In this document: positions 1 through 9,478 of the stretch, one piece after another
Numbering within the stretch: the first letter of the stretch is position 1
Layout: every line of letters starts with the position of its first letter
From: Candidatus Protoclostridium gallicola
GTDB lineage: Bacteria > Bacillota > Clostridia > Christensenellales > Pumilibacteraceae
Assembly (NCBI GenBank): GCA_904387375.1
Contig: CAJFLE010000002.1
Coordinates: 62,001 to 126,000 of the forward strand
Reading direction: 5' to 3'
Length of the DNA stretch: 64,000 bases
Notes under the pieces: generated by a model
What the model was told of the DNA's origin: nothing
Seen by the model: the letters and a program-made list of their open reading frames with translations, nothing else
Databases searched by the model: none
Made by a program: the position numbers and the translations under genes

Positions 1-947
1 GTGGATATGCCCTGCACGTACATTTCCTTGGTGCCCTCGCCCTCCGGTTCGAGAAAGAATGAATGGCGGGGTTTATCGGGAAACTTGACTATCTTGTCCT
101 CTATGCTCGGGCAGTAGCGCGGCCCGGTGCCCTTTATGGTGCCGTTGTACTTGGGCGCAAGGTGCAGGTTGCGGCGTATGACGTCGTGCGTGCGCTCGTT
201 GGTATAGCCGAGGTAACATATCTCCTTCGTCGCCCTGACGTTCTTCGACAGCACGGAAAAGGAGTACAGCCCTTCCTCGCCGTACTGCACTTCGAGCCTG
301 GACAGATCAACCGAATCCTTGTGCACGCGCGCGGGTGTGCCCGTTTTGAACCGCCGCACGGGAATGCCGAGGGAGATCAGGCTGCGCGTCAGGTGCGACG
401 CGCGCGGAAAGCCCGCCGGCCCCTGGTGCGTGATGACGCCGCCCACTATTATGTCGGCGCCGAGGTACACGCCCGAGCAGACTATGACGACGGGCGCGCG
501 GTAGGTCATGCCGAGCACCGTTTCCACTCCGCACACGCGTCGGCCCGCGCCGTCCGCCTCGGTCAGCAGCGTCTTGGCCTCGCCCTGCCGCAGCACGACG
601 TTCGGTTCGTTTTCCAGCACGCTCTTCACATACGCGTGGTATTTGTATTTGTCTATCTGCGCGCGCAGGCTGCGCACCGCCGGCCCCTTCGAGGAGTTGA
701 GCATGCGCAGGCTGGTCAGGCACTTGTCCGCAGCCACACCCATCTCGCCGCCCAGCGCGTCGATCTCGCGCACGAGGTGGCCTTTCGCCGTGCCGCCTAT
801 GGACGGGTTGCACGCCAGCCAGCCGATATTGTCGAGGGACACGGACAGCACGAGCGTGCGCATGCCCGTGCGCGCGAGCGCGAGCGCCGCTTCCGTCCCC
901 GCGTGCCCCGCGCCTATTACAATTGCGTCGTATACGAATTCGTTCAT
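1..947 (-). CDS. mnmG: tRNA uridine-5-carboxymethylaminomethyl modification enzyme MnmG, N-terminal part
   Basis: This is the N-terminal half of MnmG (GidA), the FAD-binding subunit that, with MnmE, modifies U34 of a set of tRNAs. The frame starts at 947 and runs off the left edge, leaving about 315 of the roughly 630 residues usual for the family. The dinucleotide-binding motif GAGHAG is at residues 12-17 and the family motif NPSIGG at residues 47-52. The start codon lies only nine bases after a TATAAT box (962-957) and has no ribosome-binding site, so the mRNA may be nearly leaderless. The gene diverges from the flavoprotein gene at 1075. Confidence 0.95.
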   Translation of the reverse strand, partial: MNEFVYDAIVIGAGHAGTEAALALARTGMRTLVLSVSLDNIGWLACNPSIGGTAKGHLVREIDALGGEMGVAADKCLTSLRMLNSSKGPAVRSLRAQIDKYKYHAYVKSVLENEPNVVLRQGEAKTLLTEADGAGRRVCGVETVLGMTYRAPVVIVCSGVYLGADIIVGGVITHQGPAGFPRASHLTRSLISLGIPVRRFKTGTPARVHKDSVDLSRLEVQYGEEGLYSFSVLSKNVRATKEICYLGYTNERTHDVIRRNLHLAPKYNGTIKGTGPRYCPSIEDKIVKFPDKPRHSFFLEPEGEGTKEMYVQGIS

Positions 948-956
948 TACCGGAAA

Positions 957-985
957 ATTATATCACCTATCGTATAAAAACGCAA
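957..985 (-). promoter_or_regulatory. mnmG promoter
   Basis: On the minus strand TTGCGT and TATAAT are separated by 17 bases. The -10 box ends nine bases before the mnmG ATG, which predicts a leader of at most about three bases. Confidence 0.7.
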
Positions 986-1005
986 ATATATTTTCAGATT
1001 TGCTC

Positions 1006-1034
1006 TTGACAGCCGGAAGCGGCGGGATTATAAT
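1006..1034 (+). promoter_or_regulatory. Consensus sigma-A promoter
   Basis: TTGACA, a 17-base spacer and TATAAT form a perfect consensus promoter about 40 bases upstream of the flavoprotein start at 1075. It could drive the chain of closely spaced genes through 4769. Confidence 0.85.
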
Positions 1035-1074
1035 ATAACCGTACCGCAAACAGCGGCAAAGGAAGGGTAACGAT

Positions 1075-1704
1075 ATGAAAGTGCTTCTCATAAACGGCAG
1101 TCCGCACGAGCACGGCTGCACGGACGCGGCGCTCCGCGAAGTCGCGAAGACGCTGGAAGGAAACGGAATCGGGACGGAAACGTTCCGGGTAGGCAAAAAG
1201 CCGGTCGCCGGCTGCATAGCCTGCGCCAAGTGCAAGACTGCGGGCAAGTGCGTTTTCGGCGACGCGGTAAACGATATTCTCTCGCGGGTCGGCGAATACG
1301 ACGGCCTCGTAATCGGCTCGCCGGTATACTATGCCAGCGCGCCGGGGCAGCTGATCGCGTTTCTTGACCGGCTGTTCTACGCTTCGGCGGGACGCTGGGC
1401 GAACAAACCCGCGGCGTGCGTTGTGTCCTGCCGCAGGGCGGGCGCGACCGCGACGTTCGACGAAATCAACAAATATTTCACGATAAGCGACATGCCGATC
1501 GTGTCGTCCAACTACTGGAACAACGTACACGGCGCAAACAACGCGCCCGAGGACGTGGCGCGCGACGAAGAGGGTTTGCAGACGATGCGTCACCTCGCCG
1601 TCAATATGGCGTGGATGCTCAGATGCATCGAAGCGGGCAAGGCCGCAGGCGTGCCCATGCCGGCGCACGAGGACAAGATCCTTACGAATTTCATACAGAG
1701 ATAG
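1075..1704 (+). CDS. Flavodoxin-family NAD(P)H-dependent oxidoreductase with iron-sulfur-type cysteine motif
   Basis: This 209-residue protein belongs to the NADPH-dependent FMN reductase/flavodoxin-fold family. The N-terminal LLINGSP phosphate-binding loop and the later GSPVYY segment are the FMN-contacting motifs. Cysteines 47, 50, 53 and 59 (GCIACAKC and then GKC) give the compact CX2CX2CX5C spacing known from iron-sulfur flavoproteins, so a [4Fe-4S] cluster is possible, although many relatives with this motif are only annotated as reductases. The start has a purine-rich AAAGGAAGGG ribosome site. It precedes the cyclophilin gene by 17 bases and is probably co-transcribed with it. The physiological electron acceptor cannot be told. 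Confidence 0.85.
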   Translation: MKVLLINGSPHEHGCTDAALREVAKTLEGNGIGTETFRVGKKPVAGCIACAKCKTAGKCVFGDAVNDILSRVGEYDGLVIGSPVYYASAPGQLIAFLDRLFYASAGRWANKPAACVVSCRRAGATATFDEINKYFTISDMPIVSSNYWNNVHGANNAPEDVARDEEGLQTMRHLAVNMAWMLRCIEAGKAAGVPMPAHEDKILTNFIQR

Positions 1705-1721
1705 CCTGACAAGGAGCGTTT

Positions 1722-2249
1722 ATGAACGAGAAGATAAAAGCGGCGATAGAGCTCGCCGACGGAAGAAAAATAAACCTCGAGCTGCTGCCCGAAGCGGCGC
1801 CGCTGTCGGTAAAGAACTTCGTCGCGCTGTGCGAGCGCGGGTTCTACGACGGGCTGTGTTTCCACCGGGTTATTCCCGGGTTCATGGTGCAGGGCGGCGG
1901 TTTCGCGGACAAGGGCGGCAGACTGCTGCAGAAGGAAGCGGGCTCCCCCGTTCCCGGCGAATTCGCGGCCAACGGCCGTCCCAATCCGCTCGCGCACAAG
2001 CCGGGCGTGCTGTCCATGGCGCGCACGAACGACCCGGACAGCGCGACCTCGCAGTTCTTCATCTGCGTGGACGACTGCGCGTATCTCGACGGACAGTATG
2101 CGGCGTTCGGCAGGTGCGCCGACGACGAGTCGCTCGCCGTGGCGGTGGACATAAGCAAAGTGCCCACGCGTTCGGTGGGCTGGTACGACGACGTGCCCGT
2201 GACGCCCGTCGTCATACGAACGATAAAAATCGAACATGCGTCTGATTAA
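1722..2249 (+). CDS. Peptidyl-prolyl cis-trans isomerase, cyclophilin type
   Basis: The 175-residue product is a single-domain cyclophilin, which catalyses cis-trans isomerisation of Xaa-Pro bonds during protein folding. The signature FHRVIPGFMVQGG is near residues 47-59 and is followed by the NDPDSATSQFFI stretch that lines the active site. No signal peptide is seen, so it should be cytoplasmic. The ribosome site is AAGGAG, and the last 14 bases overlap the start of comEC, which points to translational coupling. Confidence 0.93.
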   Translation: MNEKIKAAIELADGRKINLELLPEAAPLSVKNFVALCERGFYDGLCFHRVIPGFMVQGGGFADKGGRLLQKEAGSPVPGEFAANGRPNPLAHKPGVLSMARTNDPDSATSQFFICVDDCAYLDGQYAAFGRCADDESLAVAVDISKVPTRSVGWYDDVPVTPVVIRTIKIEHASD

Positions 2250-4326
2250 TTTCAGACCTTTCCTCGCGGTTTTCGCACTGACGGCGACCGGCATACTTTT
2301 TGCGCCGGTCGCCGTTTATTTTCCTCCGCTCGGAATCGCGCTCATCGCCTGCCTGATCGTCGGCACAGGCGCGTGGCTGACCGTAAGCGCGCTGCGCGGG
2401 CGGCCGGTCAAAGCCGTGACGGCGGGGATCGCGCTCGCGGCGGTGGCGGCTACGTGCGCGGCGTTTTTCTTTATTCTGGACGCGCGCCCGGCGTTCGAAG
2501 AGAACCGGACGTACGAGGTCACGGGCAGAGTGACGGAGCATTACGCCTATGACGGGCTCGGGCGCACTTACGCAGCGTCGCTGGACAGCCTGGTCATAGA
2601 CGGAGAGCCGACGGACGGCGTCATAGATCTGACCGTCAGCGAAGCGGACATCGCGTTCGCCGAAGTCGGCTGCGGATATACGCTGTCCTTTTCCTCCGAG
2701 CTGCTCGCCGCGGAGCTCGTCGGCGAGGGCGGAGTGAACGCGTCTGCGGCGCGGTCGGGGCTGATAGCGCGGGCGTACGCCGACACGGCGGAGGTCGAGC
2801 CGGGCGTGCCCGAGGCCATGGAAACCGTGCGGCTCAACCTGCGCTCGCACCTGTTTTCCGCCATGGGCGACGACGCGGGCGCGGTGGCGTACGGCATGAT
2901 AGCCGGCGACAGATACCTGCTGGACGACGAGATCTCCGATTCGTTTTCCCGCACCGGCATAGGGCACATATTGTCCGTGAGCGGCATTCACGTCGGGCTT
3001 ATGGCGATGATAGCGGCGCGGCTGCTGTCGATGCTGCCCCTGCCCAAAGCGGTCGGGCGGGGATTTACCACGCTGCTGCTGGCGGCGTATACGGTGTTCA
3101 CGGGCGGCAGTCCGAGCGCGGTGCGCGCGCTCATAATGTGCGCCGTGGCGCTGTGGGCGCCAATGTTCGGCAGGAACGATCCGCTCAACTCGCTCATGCT
3201 CGCCGCCACGGTCTGCCTGTGCGTTTCCCCGTTTTATCTGTTCGAATGCGGCTATCTGCTGTCGGTGTCGGCGGTGCTCGGACTCGTGCTGTTTTCGGAC
3301 GGGATCAAAAAGTTCCTCGTGCGGCTGAAAATGCCGGACAAGGCGGCGGGCGGACTGGCGTCGTCCACGGCGGTGCAGCTGACCATCGCCCCGGCGACGG
3401 CGGCGTTTTTCTCCCGCTTCTATATCTGGTCGCTGCCCGTCAACGCGGTCATGATGGGCGCGCTGGGGCTCGTGTTCACGCTCCTCGTCGCGTGCCTGCC
3501 CTTCTCCCTGCTGCTGCCCGTACTGCTCGCGCCGTGCGGCTGGCTGATTACCGCGCTCGTCGGCGTATGCAAATTCGTCTCTGCCCTGCCCCTCGCCGCC
3601 GTGACCCTGCATGTGTCGGCGCTGGCCTTCGTCATTCCCGTGCTGATGTTCTTCGCGTCGCGGTTCGTCATGTGGCCGCACCGCAAGTTCGCCGTTCTTG
3701 CGGTAGCGCTTTCGATATGCGCGGTCGCGGCAGGCTCGGAAAACGGCCTGCACGAGACGAACGCGCTGCTTGCCGTGGGCGGCAGCGGCACTCTCACGGT
3801 GGTTTACGACGGCGGCGACAGATACCTGCTCGGCGACCTGACTGACGGCGGACGCGCGGCGGCTGCGCTCGACCGCGCCCGGTGCTGCGACGAGGGCTTC
3901 ATCGTGTATACGACCGATCTCGGCGAGGAAACCGCCCTCGGCATTCTGGATTTCCACGACGAAAAGCGCGTGACCGAAGTGCGGTTCGCGCCCGGCGGCG
4001 ATATGAGCGGAATACGGACGCTGGTCGGCGCGGGCATTCCCGTGACCGGAGTGGAATATACCGACGGCGTGTTCGACGTCGCGCAGACCTCGGGACGCGT
4101 CACCGGCTGGATGTACGCGCGGTCGGGGCGCGCCGCATACATATCCGCGGAGGGCGAACCGACGGGTGTGGAAGCCGCCGCCGACGTCATACGCTGCCGC
4201 TACGACGACGATCCCGCGTCCGGACCGGTCTATCTCACCTCTTACGGCACCGGCGGCACGACGGTAACGGATTATTATTCGTCGTATCTGTACGACTTTT
4301 CCTCCGGCACCCTGCGCCGGGTATAG
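2236..4326 (+). CDS. comEC: ComEC/Rec2-family competence protein with degenerate C-terminal domain
   Basis: This 696-residue polytopic membrane protein matches ComEC, the channel that passes transforming DNA across the membrane. Hydrophobic segments fill residues 1-80 and 240-500, and the competence-domain signature around ILSVSGIHVGLM sits near residue 245. The region after about residue 503 occupies the place of the metallo-beta-lactamase-like nuclease domain but shows none of the HxHxDH metal ligands, so that domain looks vestigial. The start overlaps the cyclophilin gene. Whether the cell is transformable cannot be judged because other competence genes lie outside the window. Confidence 0.88.
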   Translation: MRLINFRPFLAVFALTATGILFAPVAVYFPPLGIALIACLIVGTGAWLTVSALRGRPVKAVTAGIALAAVAATCAAFFFILDARPAFEENRTYEVTGRVTEHYAYDGLGRTYAASLDSLVIDGEPTDGVIDLTVSEADIAFAEVGCGYTLSFSSELLAAELVGEGGVNASAARSGLIARAYADTAEVEPGVPEAMETVRLNLRSHLFSAMGDDAGAVAYGMIAGDRYLLDDEISDSFSRTGIGHILSVSGIHVGLMAMIAARLLSMLPLPKAVGRGFTTLLLAAYTVFTGGSPSAVRALIMCAVALWAPMFGRNDPLNSLMLAATVCLCVSPFYLFECGYLLSVSAVLGLVLFSDGIKKFLVRLKMPDKAAGGLASSTAVQLTIAPATAAFFSRFYIWSLPVNAVMMGALGLVFTLLVACLPFSLLLPVLLAPCGWLITALVGVCKFVSALPLAAVTLHVSALAFVIPVLMFFASRFVMWPHRKFAVLAVALSICAVAAGSENGLHETNALLAVGGSGTLTVVYDGGDRYLLGDLTDGGRAAAALDRARCCDEGFIVYTTDLGEETALGILDFHDEKRVTEVRFAPGGDMSGIRTLVGAGIPVTGVEYTDGVFDVAQTSGRVTGWMYARSGRAAYISAEGEPTGVEAAADVIRCRYDDDPASGPVYLTSYGTGGTTVTDYYSSYLYDFSSGTLRRV

Positions 4327-4334
4327 GAGCAAGT

Positions 4335-4769
4335 ATGAGAAAAATTACGGATATAAGGTTCGCCGAAAGTCTGGCCGAAATAATGAACGCCTCCCGCGTT
4401 TCGCCCGAGCAGATGGCGGAGATTGCCGGCGTATCGGTCGCCGCCGTATATAAATGGCTGAGCGGAAGCAACGAAATCAGGCTGTCAAGGCTGATTGCCA
4501 TCGCCAATCACTACGGTTATTCGCTGGAATATGTCGCCGGCCGGAGTACCGACGGACGTAGGGTGCCGCCGAGAGTCTGCGCAAACTTCGGCGCGGCGGT
4601 GCGGCGTGCGCTCGCGTCTCACGGAAAAACCACATACACTCTGCGGAAACACGGTTTCGGAAGCAGATATCTGCACAACTGGGACGGCGGAGCGGATCCG
4701 CTGCTCGGGACGATGCTGCGGCTGACCGGAATCATAGAATGCACGCTCGACGAACTTACGGGCAACTGA
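4335..4769 (+). CDS. Tandem helix-turn-helix transcriptional regulator
   Basis: The 144-residue protein has an XRE-type helix-turn-helix near residues 15-60 (QMAEIAGVSVAAVYKWLSG) followed by a second, more divergent HTH-like half (residues 85-140, with TLRKHGFGSRYLHNW). The same two-HTH plan appears in the unrelated-locus gene at 48892-49329. The chosen ATG has a GGAGC ribosome site and starts eight bases after the comEC stop, so it is probably the last gene of that operon. Its targets are unknown. Confidence 0.75.
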   Translation: MRKITDIRFAESLAEIMNASRVSPEQMAEIAGVSVAAVYKWLSGSNEIRLSRLIAIANHYGYSLEYVAGRSTDGRRVPPRVCANFGAAVRRALASHGKTTYTLRKHGFGSRYLHNWDGGADPLLGTMLRLTGIIECTLDELTGN

Positions 4770-4800
4770 AAACGCGCGGGCAGATATCTATATGCATGAC

Positions 4801-4826
4801 AAAAGCCGGGATCTCTCCCGGCTTTT
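4801..4826. terminator. Bidirectional intrinsic terminator
   Basis: A perfect hairpin with arms AAAAGCCGGG and CCCGGCTTTT sits between the convergent HTH gene and galM. The A and T tracts at its two ends allow it to serve both strands. Confidence 0.85.
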
Positions 4827-4829
4827 CGC

Positions 4830-5828
4830 TTATGCGCCGAATACGTATTTTATGTAATAGGAAGTTTTTTCGCCCTTTTTCAGCAGCGGCGGAGCAAAAC
4901 CGGGCGTGTTGATGGCATTGGGGAAAAACTGGGGTTCGAGGCAGAACGCGTCGCGCGGACGGTATTCCCTCGTTTTGCCGACGCCGCCGAGCCCGTTCGC
5001 CGTATACAGCTGCAATCCCGGCAGATCGGTATACAGGTCGAGCGTCGCGCCGGTGCGTTCGCATTCCGCGGTCGCCGCATGCGAGGAGCACAGCACGTAG
5101 TTGTGGTCGTAGCCTCCGCACAGCAGCAGCTGGTCGTCGTCGGCGCCGATGTCCCGCCCTATGCGCTTTATGGTGCGGAAGTCGAAAGGCGTACCGTCGA
5201 CGGCGCGCAGTTCGCCCGTCGGGATACGGTCGGGGCCGACCGGAGTATAGCGCGCGGCGTTTATGCGCAGCCGCGTATCCATGGCGCTCCCGCAGTCCTC
5301 GCCGCCGAGATTGAAATATATATGGCACGTAGGCGAAAACAGCGTATCCGCGTCGCTTTCGGCCTCGTAACGCACCGAGAGCGTGCGGCCGGTCACCGTA
5401 TACGTCACGCGCAGGCGCATATTGCCTGGGAAACCGCCGTCGCCGTCCGGGCTGAGCAGGGTCAGCGACAGCGCGCCGCCGGAGTCCTCCGCGTCGAAAA
5501 ACCGCTTGTCGAAGCCGGAAAGACCGCCGTGATTGCAGTTCGCGCCCTCGTTGCCGGCAAGCTCGTACCGCACGCCGCCGAGGCCGAAGCCGCCGCGGAT
5601 GCGGTTTGCCACTCTGCCTATCGTCGCGCCGCAGTACGTGCCCGAAGCTATGCGCGCATCTATATCGTTATACCCGAGCGTGACGTCCTTTTCGCCCGCG
5701 CGGGTGGCCAGGCGTATGAACTGCACCGCCGCGCCGAAGTCGGTCACGCCCACGGTCAGCCCGTCGCCCGCCAGTGTATACAGGTGTACGTCGCGGCCGC
5801 GGAAGCTGCCAAATTCTGTTACTGTCAT
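4830..5828 (-). CDS. galM: Aldose 1-epimerase (mutarotase)
   Basis: GalM interconverts the alpha and beta anomers of galactose and so feeds galactokinase after lactose hydrolysis. The 332-residue protein shows the family signature around NRIRGG, the NHGG segment with an active-site histidine, the SPTCHIYFNLGG stretch with the second histidine, and the glutamate in CLEPQFFP near the C-terminus. The start at 5828 gives a typical length, and upstream codons belong to galE in another frame. It is the last gene of the Leloir operon, 20 bases after galE. Confidence 0.94.
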   Translation of the reverse strand: MTVTEFGSFRGRDVHLYTLAGDGLTVGVTDFGAAVQFIRLATRAGEKDVTLGYNDIDARIASGTYCGATIGRVANRIRGGFGLGGVRYELAGNEGANCNHGGLSGFDKRFFDAEDSGGALSLTLLSPDGDGGFPGNMRLRVTYTVTGRTLSVRYEAESDADTLFSPTCHIYFNLGGEDCGSAMDTRLRINAARYTPVGPDRIPTGELRAVDGTPFDFRTIKRIGRDIGADDDQLLLCGGYDHNYVLCSSHAATAECERTGATLDLYTDLPGLQLYTANGLGGVGKTREYRPRDAFCLEPQFFPNAINTPGFAPPLLKKGEKTSYYIKYVFGA

Positions 5829-5848
5829 ATCGGTCGCACCGCGGAGTG

Positions 5849-6862
5849 TCAGCTCTTGTATCCCTTGGGATTTTTGCTCTGCCACTTCCACAGCGAAGCG
5901 CACATGTCGTCTATGCCCAGCTCGGCCTTCCAGCCCAGCTCGCGTTCGGCCTTTGACGCGTCGGCGTAGCACGCGGCTATGTCGCCCGCGCGGCGGGGTT
6001 TTATAACGTACGGCAGTTTTTTGCCGCATGCCTTTTCGAAGGCGCGGATGACGTCGAGCACGCTGTACCCCACTCCCGTGCCGAGGTTGTACGTGTACAC
6101 GCCCGGCTTGTTCAGTTTCTCTATCGCAGCGACATGGCCTTTCGCAAGATCCACGACGTGGATATAGTCGCGCACGCCCGTGCCGTCCGGCGTGTCGTAA
6201 TCGTTGCCGAACACGCCTATTTCTTTGAGCTCGCCTATCGCGACCTTGGCGATGAAGGGCGTCAGGTTGTTGGGAATGCCCTGCGGATCCTCGCCGATAA
6301 GCCCGCTTTCGTGCGCGCCGACGGGATTGAAGTAGCGCAGCAGCACGACCGTCCACTCGCTGTCCGCGGCGTAAAGGTCGCGCAGCATGATCTCCTGGAA
6401 GTATTTGGAAGTGCCGTACGGATTGGTCGTGCCGCCCGTCCTGCACGTTTCGTCGAGCGGAAGGCGCTCGGGCGTGCCGTATACCGTCGCCGACGACGAG
6501 AACACTATTTTCTTGCAGCCGTGCGCACGCATGGTTTCCAGCAGCACGAGAGTGCCGTATAAGTTATTGTCGTAATATTCGAGCGGTTTGACGCACGATT
6601 CGCCCACCGCTTTGAGCCCGGCGAAATGTATGACGTAGTCGATTGCGTGCTCGGTGAACACCTTATCCATCGCCGCGCGGTCGCGCACGTCGGCCTTGTA
6701 AAGGCTCACTTTTTTGCCCGTGATCTGTTCCACGCGCTCGATGCTGCGCGGCGACGAATTGTCGAAATTGTCCACGACGACCACGTCGCAGCCCTTTTCC
6801 AGCAGTTCCACGCACGTATGCGATCCGATGTACCCGGCTCCGCCGGTGACGAGAATTTCCAT
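5849..6862 (-). CDS. galE: UDP-glucose 4-epimerase
   Basis: GalE interconverts UDP-galactose and UDP-glucose using bound NAD. The 337-residue extended short-chain dehydrogenase has the GGAGYIGS nucleotide-binding loop at residues 7-14, a serine/threonine-rich SSSATVYG catalytic segment and the YGTSK tyrosine-lysine pair near residue 150. It lies 14 bases after galK and 20 bases before galM in the same operon. Confidence 0.96.
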   Translation of the reverse strand: MEILVTGGAGYIGSHTCVELLEKGCDVVVVDNFDNSSPRSIERVEQITGKKVSLYKADVRDRAAMDKVFTEHAIDYVIHFAGLKAVGESCVKPLEYYDNNLYGTLVLLETMRAHGCKKIVFSSSATVYGTPERLPLDETCRTGGTTNPYGTSKYFQEIMLRDLYAADSEWTVVLLRYFNPVGAHESGLIGEDPQGIPNNLTPFIAKVAIGELKEIGVFGNDYDTPDGTGVRDYIHVVDLAKGHVAAIEKLNKPGVYTYNLGTGVGYSVLDVIRAFEKACGKKLPYVIKPRRAGDIAACYADASKAERELGWKAELGIDDMCASLWKWQSKNPKGYKS

Positions 6863-6876
6863 GTTCTAATAACTCC

Positions 6877-8004
6877 TTATATATTCGCAACGGTAATGCC
6901 TGCGGCGATTTCCGTGTCGTAGATACGGGCGGTATAGCCGGTTTCGGCATTGTAGCGGGCGGAAACGTAGGATCTGAAATCGTCCAGCGCGTCGGTTCTG
7001 ACGATGGACACGGTGCAGCCGCCGAAGCCGCCGCCCGTCATGCGCGAACCGAGGCAGGCGGGGTGAGCCTGCGCCGCCGCGGCGAGGGAATCGAGCTCCC
7101 TTCCCGTAACTTCGTAAAGGTCGCGCAGCGAGGCGTGAGAGGCGTTGAGCAGCGCCCCCAGCCCTGCTATGTCCCCGCGCTTCATCGCGTCGGCGGCCTT
7201 GCACACGCGGTCGCATTCCTCCACGACGTGGCGTGCGCGGCGAAGCACATTGCCGCCGAGAAGGTGCGAATATTTCTCCAGCTGCGCCGGCGTAACGTCG
7301 GCGAGACATGTTATGCCGGGAAGCGCGCCCCGCAGCACGGCGAAAGCCTCTTCGGTTTCCGCGCGGCGCTCGTTGTATTTGCTCTGGGTCAGATTGTGCG
7401 GCTTGCCGCAGTTTATGACGACGAGCGAGCAGTCGCCCAGATTGAGGGGCACGTACTCGCATTCCAGAGTCTTGCAGTCGAGCAGCATGGCGCAGCCGCG
7501 CTTGCCGCAGGCGGACGCGTACTGATCCATAATGCCGCAGTTCACGCCCGCGAATTCGCGTTCGGCGCGCTGTGCGAGCTGAGCGACTTCGACGGGATCG
7601 AACTCTTCGCCCGCGGCGACGGCGAGCGCGGCGATGGTGGACACCTCGATAGCGGCCGACGACGACAGCCCGCTGCCGAACGGTACGGTGCAGTGCTGCA
7701 ACATATCGCAGCCGACGAGCCTGTGCCCCGCTTCCCGCCACATGAGCGCGCTTCCCGCCTGATAGTTGCCGTATTCCAGACCGCGGTAGGTTTCCAGCCT
7801 GCCGATGTCGAGCGACACCGACTGCGGGAGCGTCGTCCACGACACGTTTATTTTATCCGTGCCGTTGGGGCGGACGTATACCGTATTGCACAGCGACAGC
7901 GCGGCGGGAAAGACTTTTCCTCCGCAGTAGTCCACGTGCTCGCCGATGATGTTTATTCTGCCGGCGGCGGTTACTTTATAATCATAGCACTTTTCTTCAA
8001 TCAT
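6877..8004 (-). CDS. galK: Galactokinase
   Basis: GalK phosphorylates alpha-D-galactose at C1. All three GHMP-kinase signatures are present in this 375-residue protein: GRINIIGEHVDYCGG near the N-terminus, the ATP-binding PFGSGLSSSAA motif near residues 110-120, and MTGGGFGGC near the C-terminus. Its start overlaps the end of galT by eight bases, which suggests translational coupling within the operon. Confidence 0.96.
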   Translation of the reverse strand: MIEEKCYDYKVTAAGRINIIGEHVDYCGGKVFPAALSLCNTVYVRPNGTDKINVSWTTLPQSVSLDIGRLETYRGLEYGNYQAGSALMWREAGHRLVGCDMLQHCTVPFGSGLSSSAAIEVSTIAALAVAAGEEFDPVEVAQLAQRAEREFAGVNCGIMDQYASACGKRGCAMLLDCKTLECEYVPLNLGDCSLVVINCGKPHNLTQSKYNERRAETEEAFAVLRGALPGITCLADVTPAQLEKYSHLLGGNVLRRARHVVEECDRVCKAADAMKRGDIAGLGALLNASHASLRDLYEVTGRELDSLAAAAQAHPACLGSRMTGGGFGGCTVSIVRTDALDDFRSYVSARYNAETGYTARIYDTEIAAGITVANI

Positions 8005-9469
8005 TGCAAGCGAACCCCAGCCCTTTCAGAAATCCGACCGTAATATCCGGCGTTTTGAATACCGCCGTGTTGCCGAGTATGCGCCGGCATATACTGCCGA
8101 GCTCCTCTTTCACCGCGCCACGCGCGTCCTCGGAGTCCGGGCGTGACGGGCAGCGCGCTCTGGTTTCCTCGTAAACGAGCGCGAAGTCGGCCATGTCTTC
8201 GGGCAGGGCGCGGCCGGCGGCTATGCAGTCCGCGAGCACGGACAGCTGACCGTCAAGACGGCCGGGCAGTATGAACAGCCCCTGCGCCTCTATGAGCCCG
8301 ATGGACTCTTTTTTGATGACGTGAAACTCGGGATGGGCGTGGAACACGCCGTCTGGATAGCGCGCGCTCGTTATGTTGCTGCGCAGAATGATGTTCATCT
8401 CATAGCCGCGCGGCGTTCTGACGACGGTGGGACTGACCGCGTTGTGCTGACCCTCGCCGTCATGCGGGATTATGCCCAGTTCGTCGCTGCGGAAGCTCTC
8501 CCACGCCAGCCGTATGCGGTCGGACAGTTCGGTCACTTCCTCCCTGCCGCCGCTCACGCGCACGACGGTGCCCGGCCAGTCGAGCACGTCTATGCGGGCG
8601 GACGGAAAGTCCGCGCACCTCATGCGCACCGCGCACGGCGCCCGGTGCAGAGGCAGCGTTTCCCCGCCGCCCTGGTAGTGATCGTGCGCTAGCACGCTGC
8701 CGCCGATGCGGGGCAGCGCCGCGTTGCACCCTATGAAGTAGTGCGGGAACATATCCGCGAAATCCATAAGCCGCGTGAAAGCGGCGCGGTCGACGTGCAT
8801 GGGGATATGCTTTTCGTTGACGGCTATGCCGTGCTGACGGAAGTATCCGTACGGCGAATACTGCCAGAACCAGTCCTCGCCGCCCAGCTTTATCGAAACG
8901 GTGCGCAGCGTGCGCTTGTTCCTGCCGGCAAAGCCCTCGTTTTCGCGGCAGATGGTGCATCTGGGATAGCCGCCTTTGACCGCGTTGCCGCTCGCCGCCT
9001 TTTTGGGGTCGCGGAACTCCGGCTTGGCCTTGTTTATGGTTATCACCAGCCCGTCCGCCTCGAAGCGCGGATTGGCGTCCAGCACGGATTTTTTGACGTA
9101 GTCGTTCGCCACAGAATAGCCGTACAGCCAGTCCGTCGCGCTCTTCGCCCCTTCTTCGGCGAACAGGCGGGCGAACCGCTTTTCCACCTCGCCCGGCGGC
9201 AGCGACAGCGCGCCCATGACGGCGTCGCGGTACTTATCCTCTTCGCCGTGAGCGAACACGCCCGCGGCGACGCACGCCTCGCAAAGATCCGAAAGCAGCG
9301 CGTCCGGCGTTTCCGCCCCGCCGCAATCCGCGCCCGTAAAGCCGGCGCAGGAGTCGACGCCCAGCACGGCGAGCACGGTGTTGCGCGCATAGACCGCGTC
9401 GCGCGGGTCGAGTTCCAGCCGCTTCGCCGCGTAATCCGTAAGTCTGTCGATCGCTTCGCAAATGTCCAT
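7997..9469 (-). CDS. galT: UDP-glucose--hexose-1-phosphate uridylyltransferase, Firmicutes type
   Basis: The 490-residue protein is the longer Firmicutes form of galactose-1-phosphate uridylyltransferase, which exchanges UMP between UDP-glucose and galactose 1-phosphate. The active-site HDHYQGG segment (His-x-His-x-Gln type) lies near residue 260, and the later HPEFHVIKKESIGLIE segment is characteristic of this subfamily. It follows the beta-galactosidase gene by nine bases. Confidence 0.95.
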   Translation of the reverse strand: MDICEAIDRLTDYAAKRLELDPRDAVYARNTVLAVLGVDSCAGFTGADCGGAETPDALLSDLCEACVAAGVFAHGEEDKYRDAVMGALSLPPGEVEKRFARLFAEEGAKSATDWLYGYSVANDYVKKSVLDANPRFEADGLVITINKAKPEFRDPKKAASGNAVKGGYPRCTICRENEGFAGRNKRTLRTVSIKLGGEDWFWQYSPYGYFRQHGIAVNEKHIPMHVDRAAFTRLMDFADMFPHYFIGCNAALPRIGGSVLAHDHYQGGGETLPLHRAPCAVRMRCADFPSARIDVLDWPGTVVRVSGGREEVTELSDRIRLAWESFRSDELGIIPHDGEGQHNAVSPTVVRTPRGYEMNIILRSNITSARYPDGVFHAHPEFHVIKKESIGLIEAQGLFILPGRLDGQLSVLADCIAAGRALPEDMADFALVYEETRARCPSRPDSEDARGAVKEELGSICRRILGNTAVFKTPDITVGFLKGLGFACND

Positions 9470-9478
9470 AATACTTTC

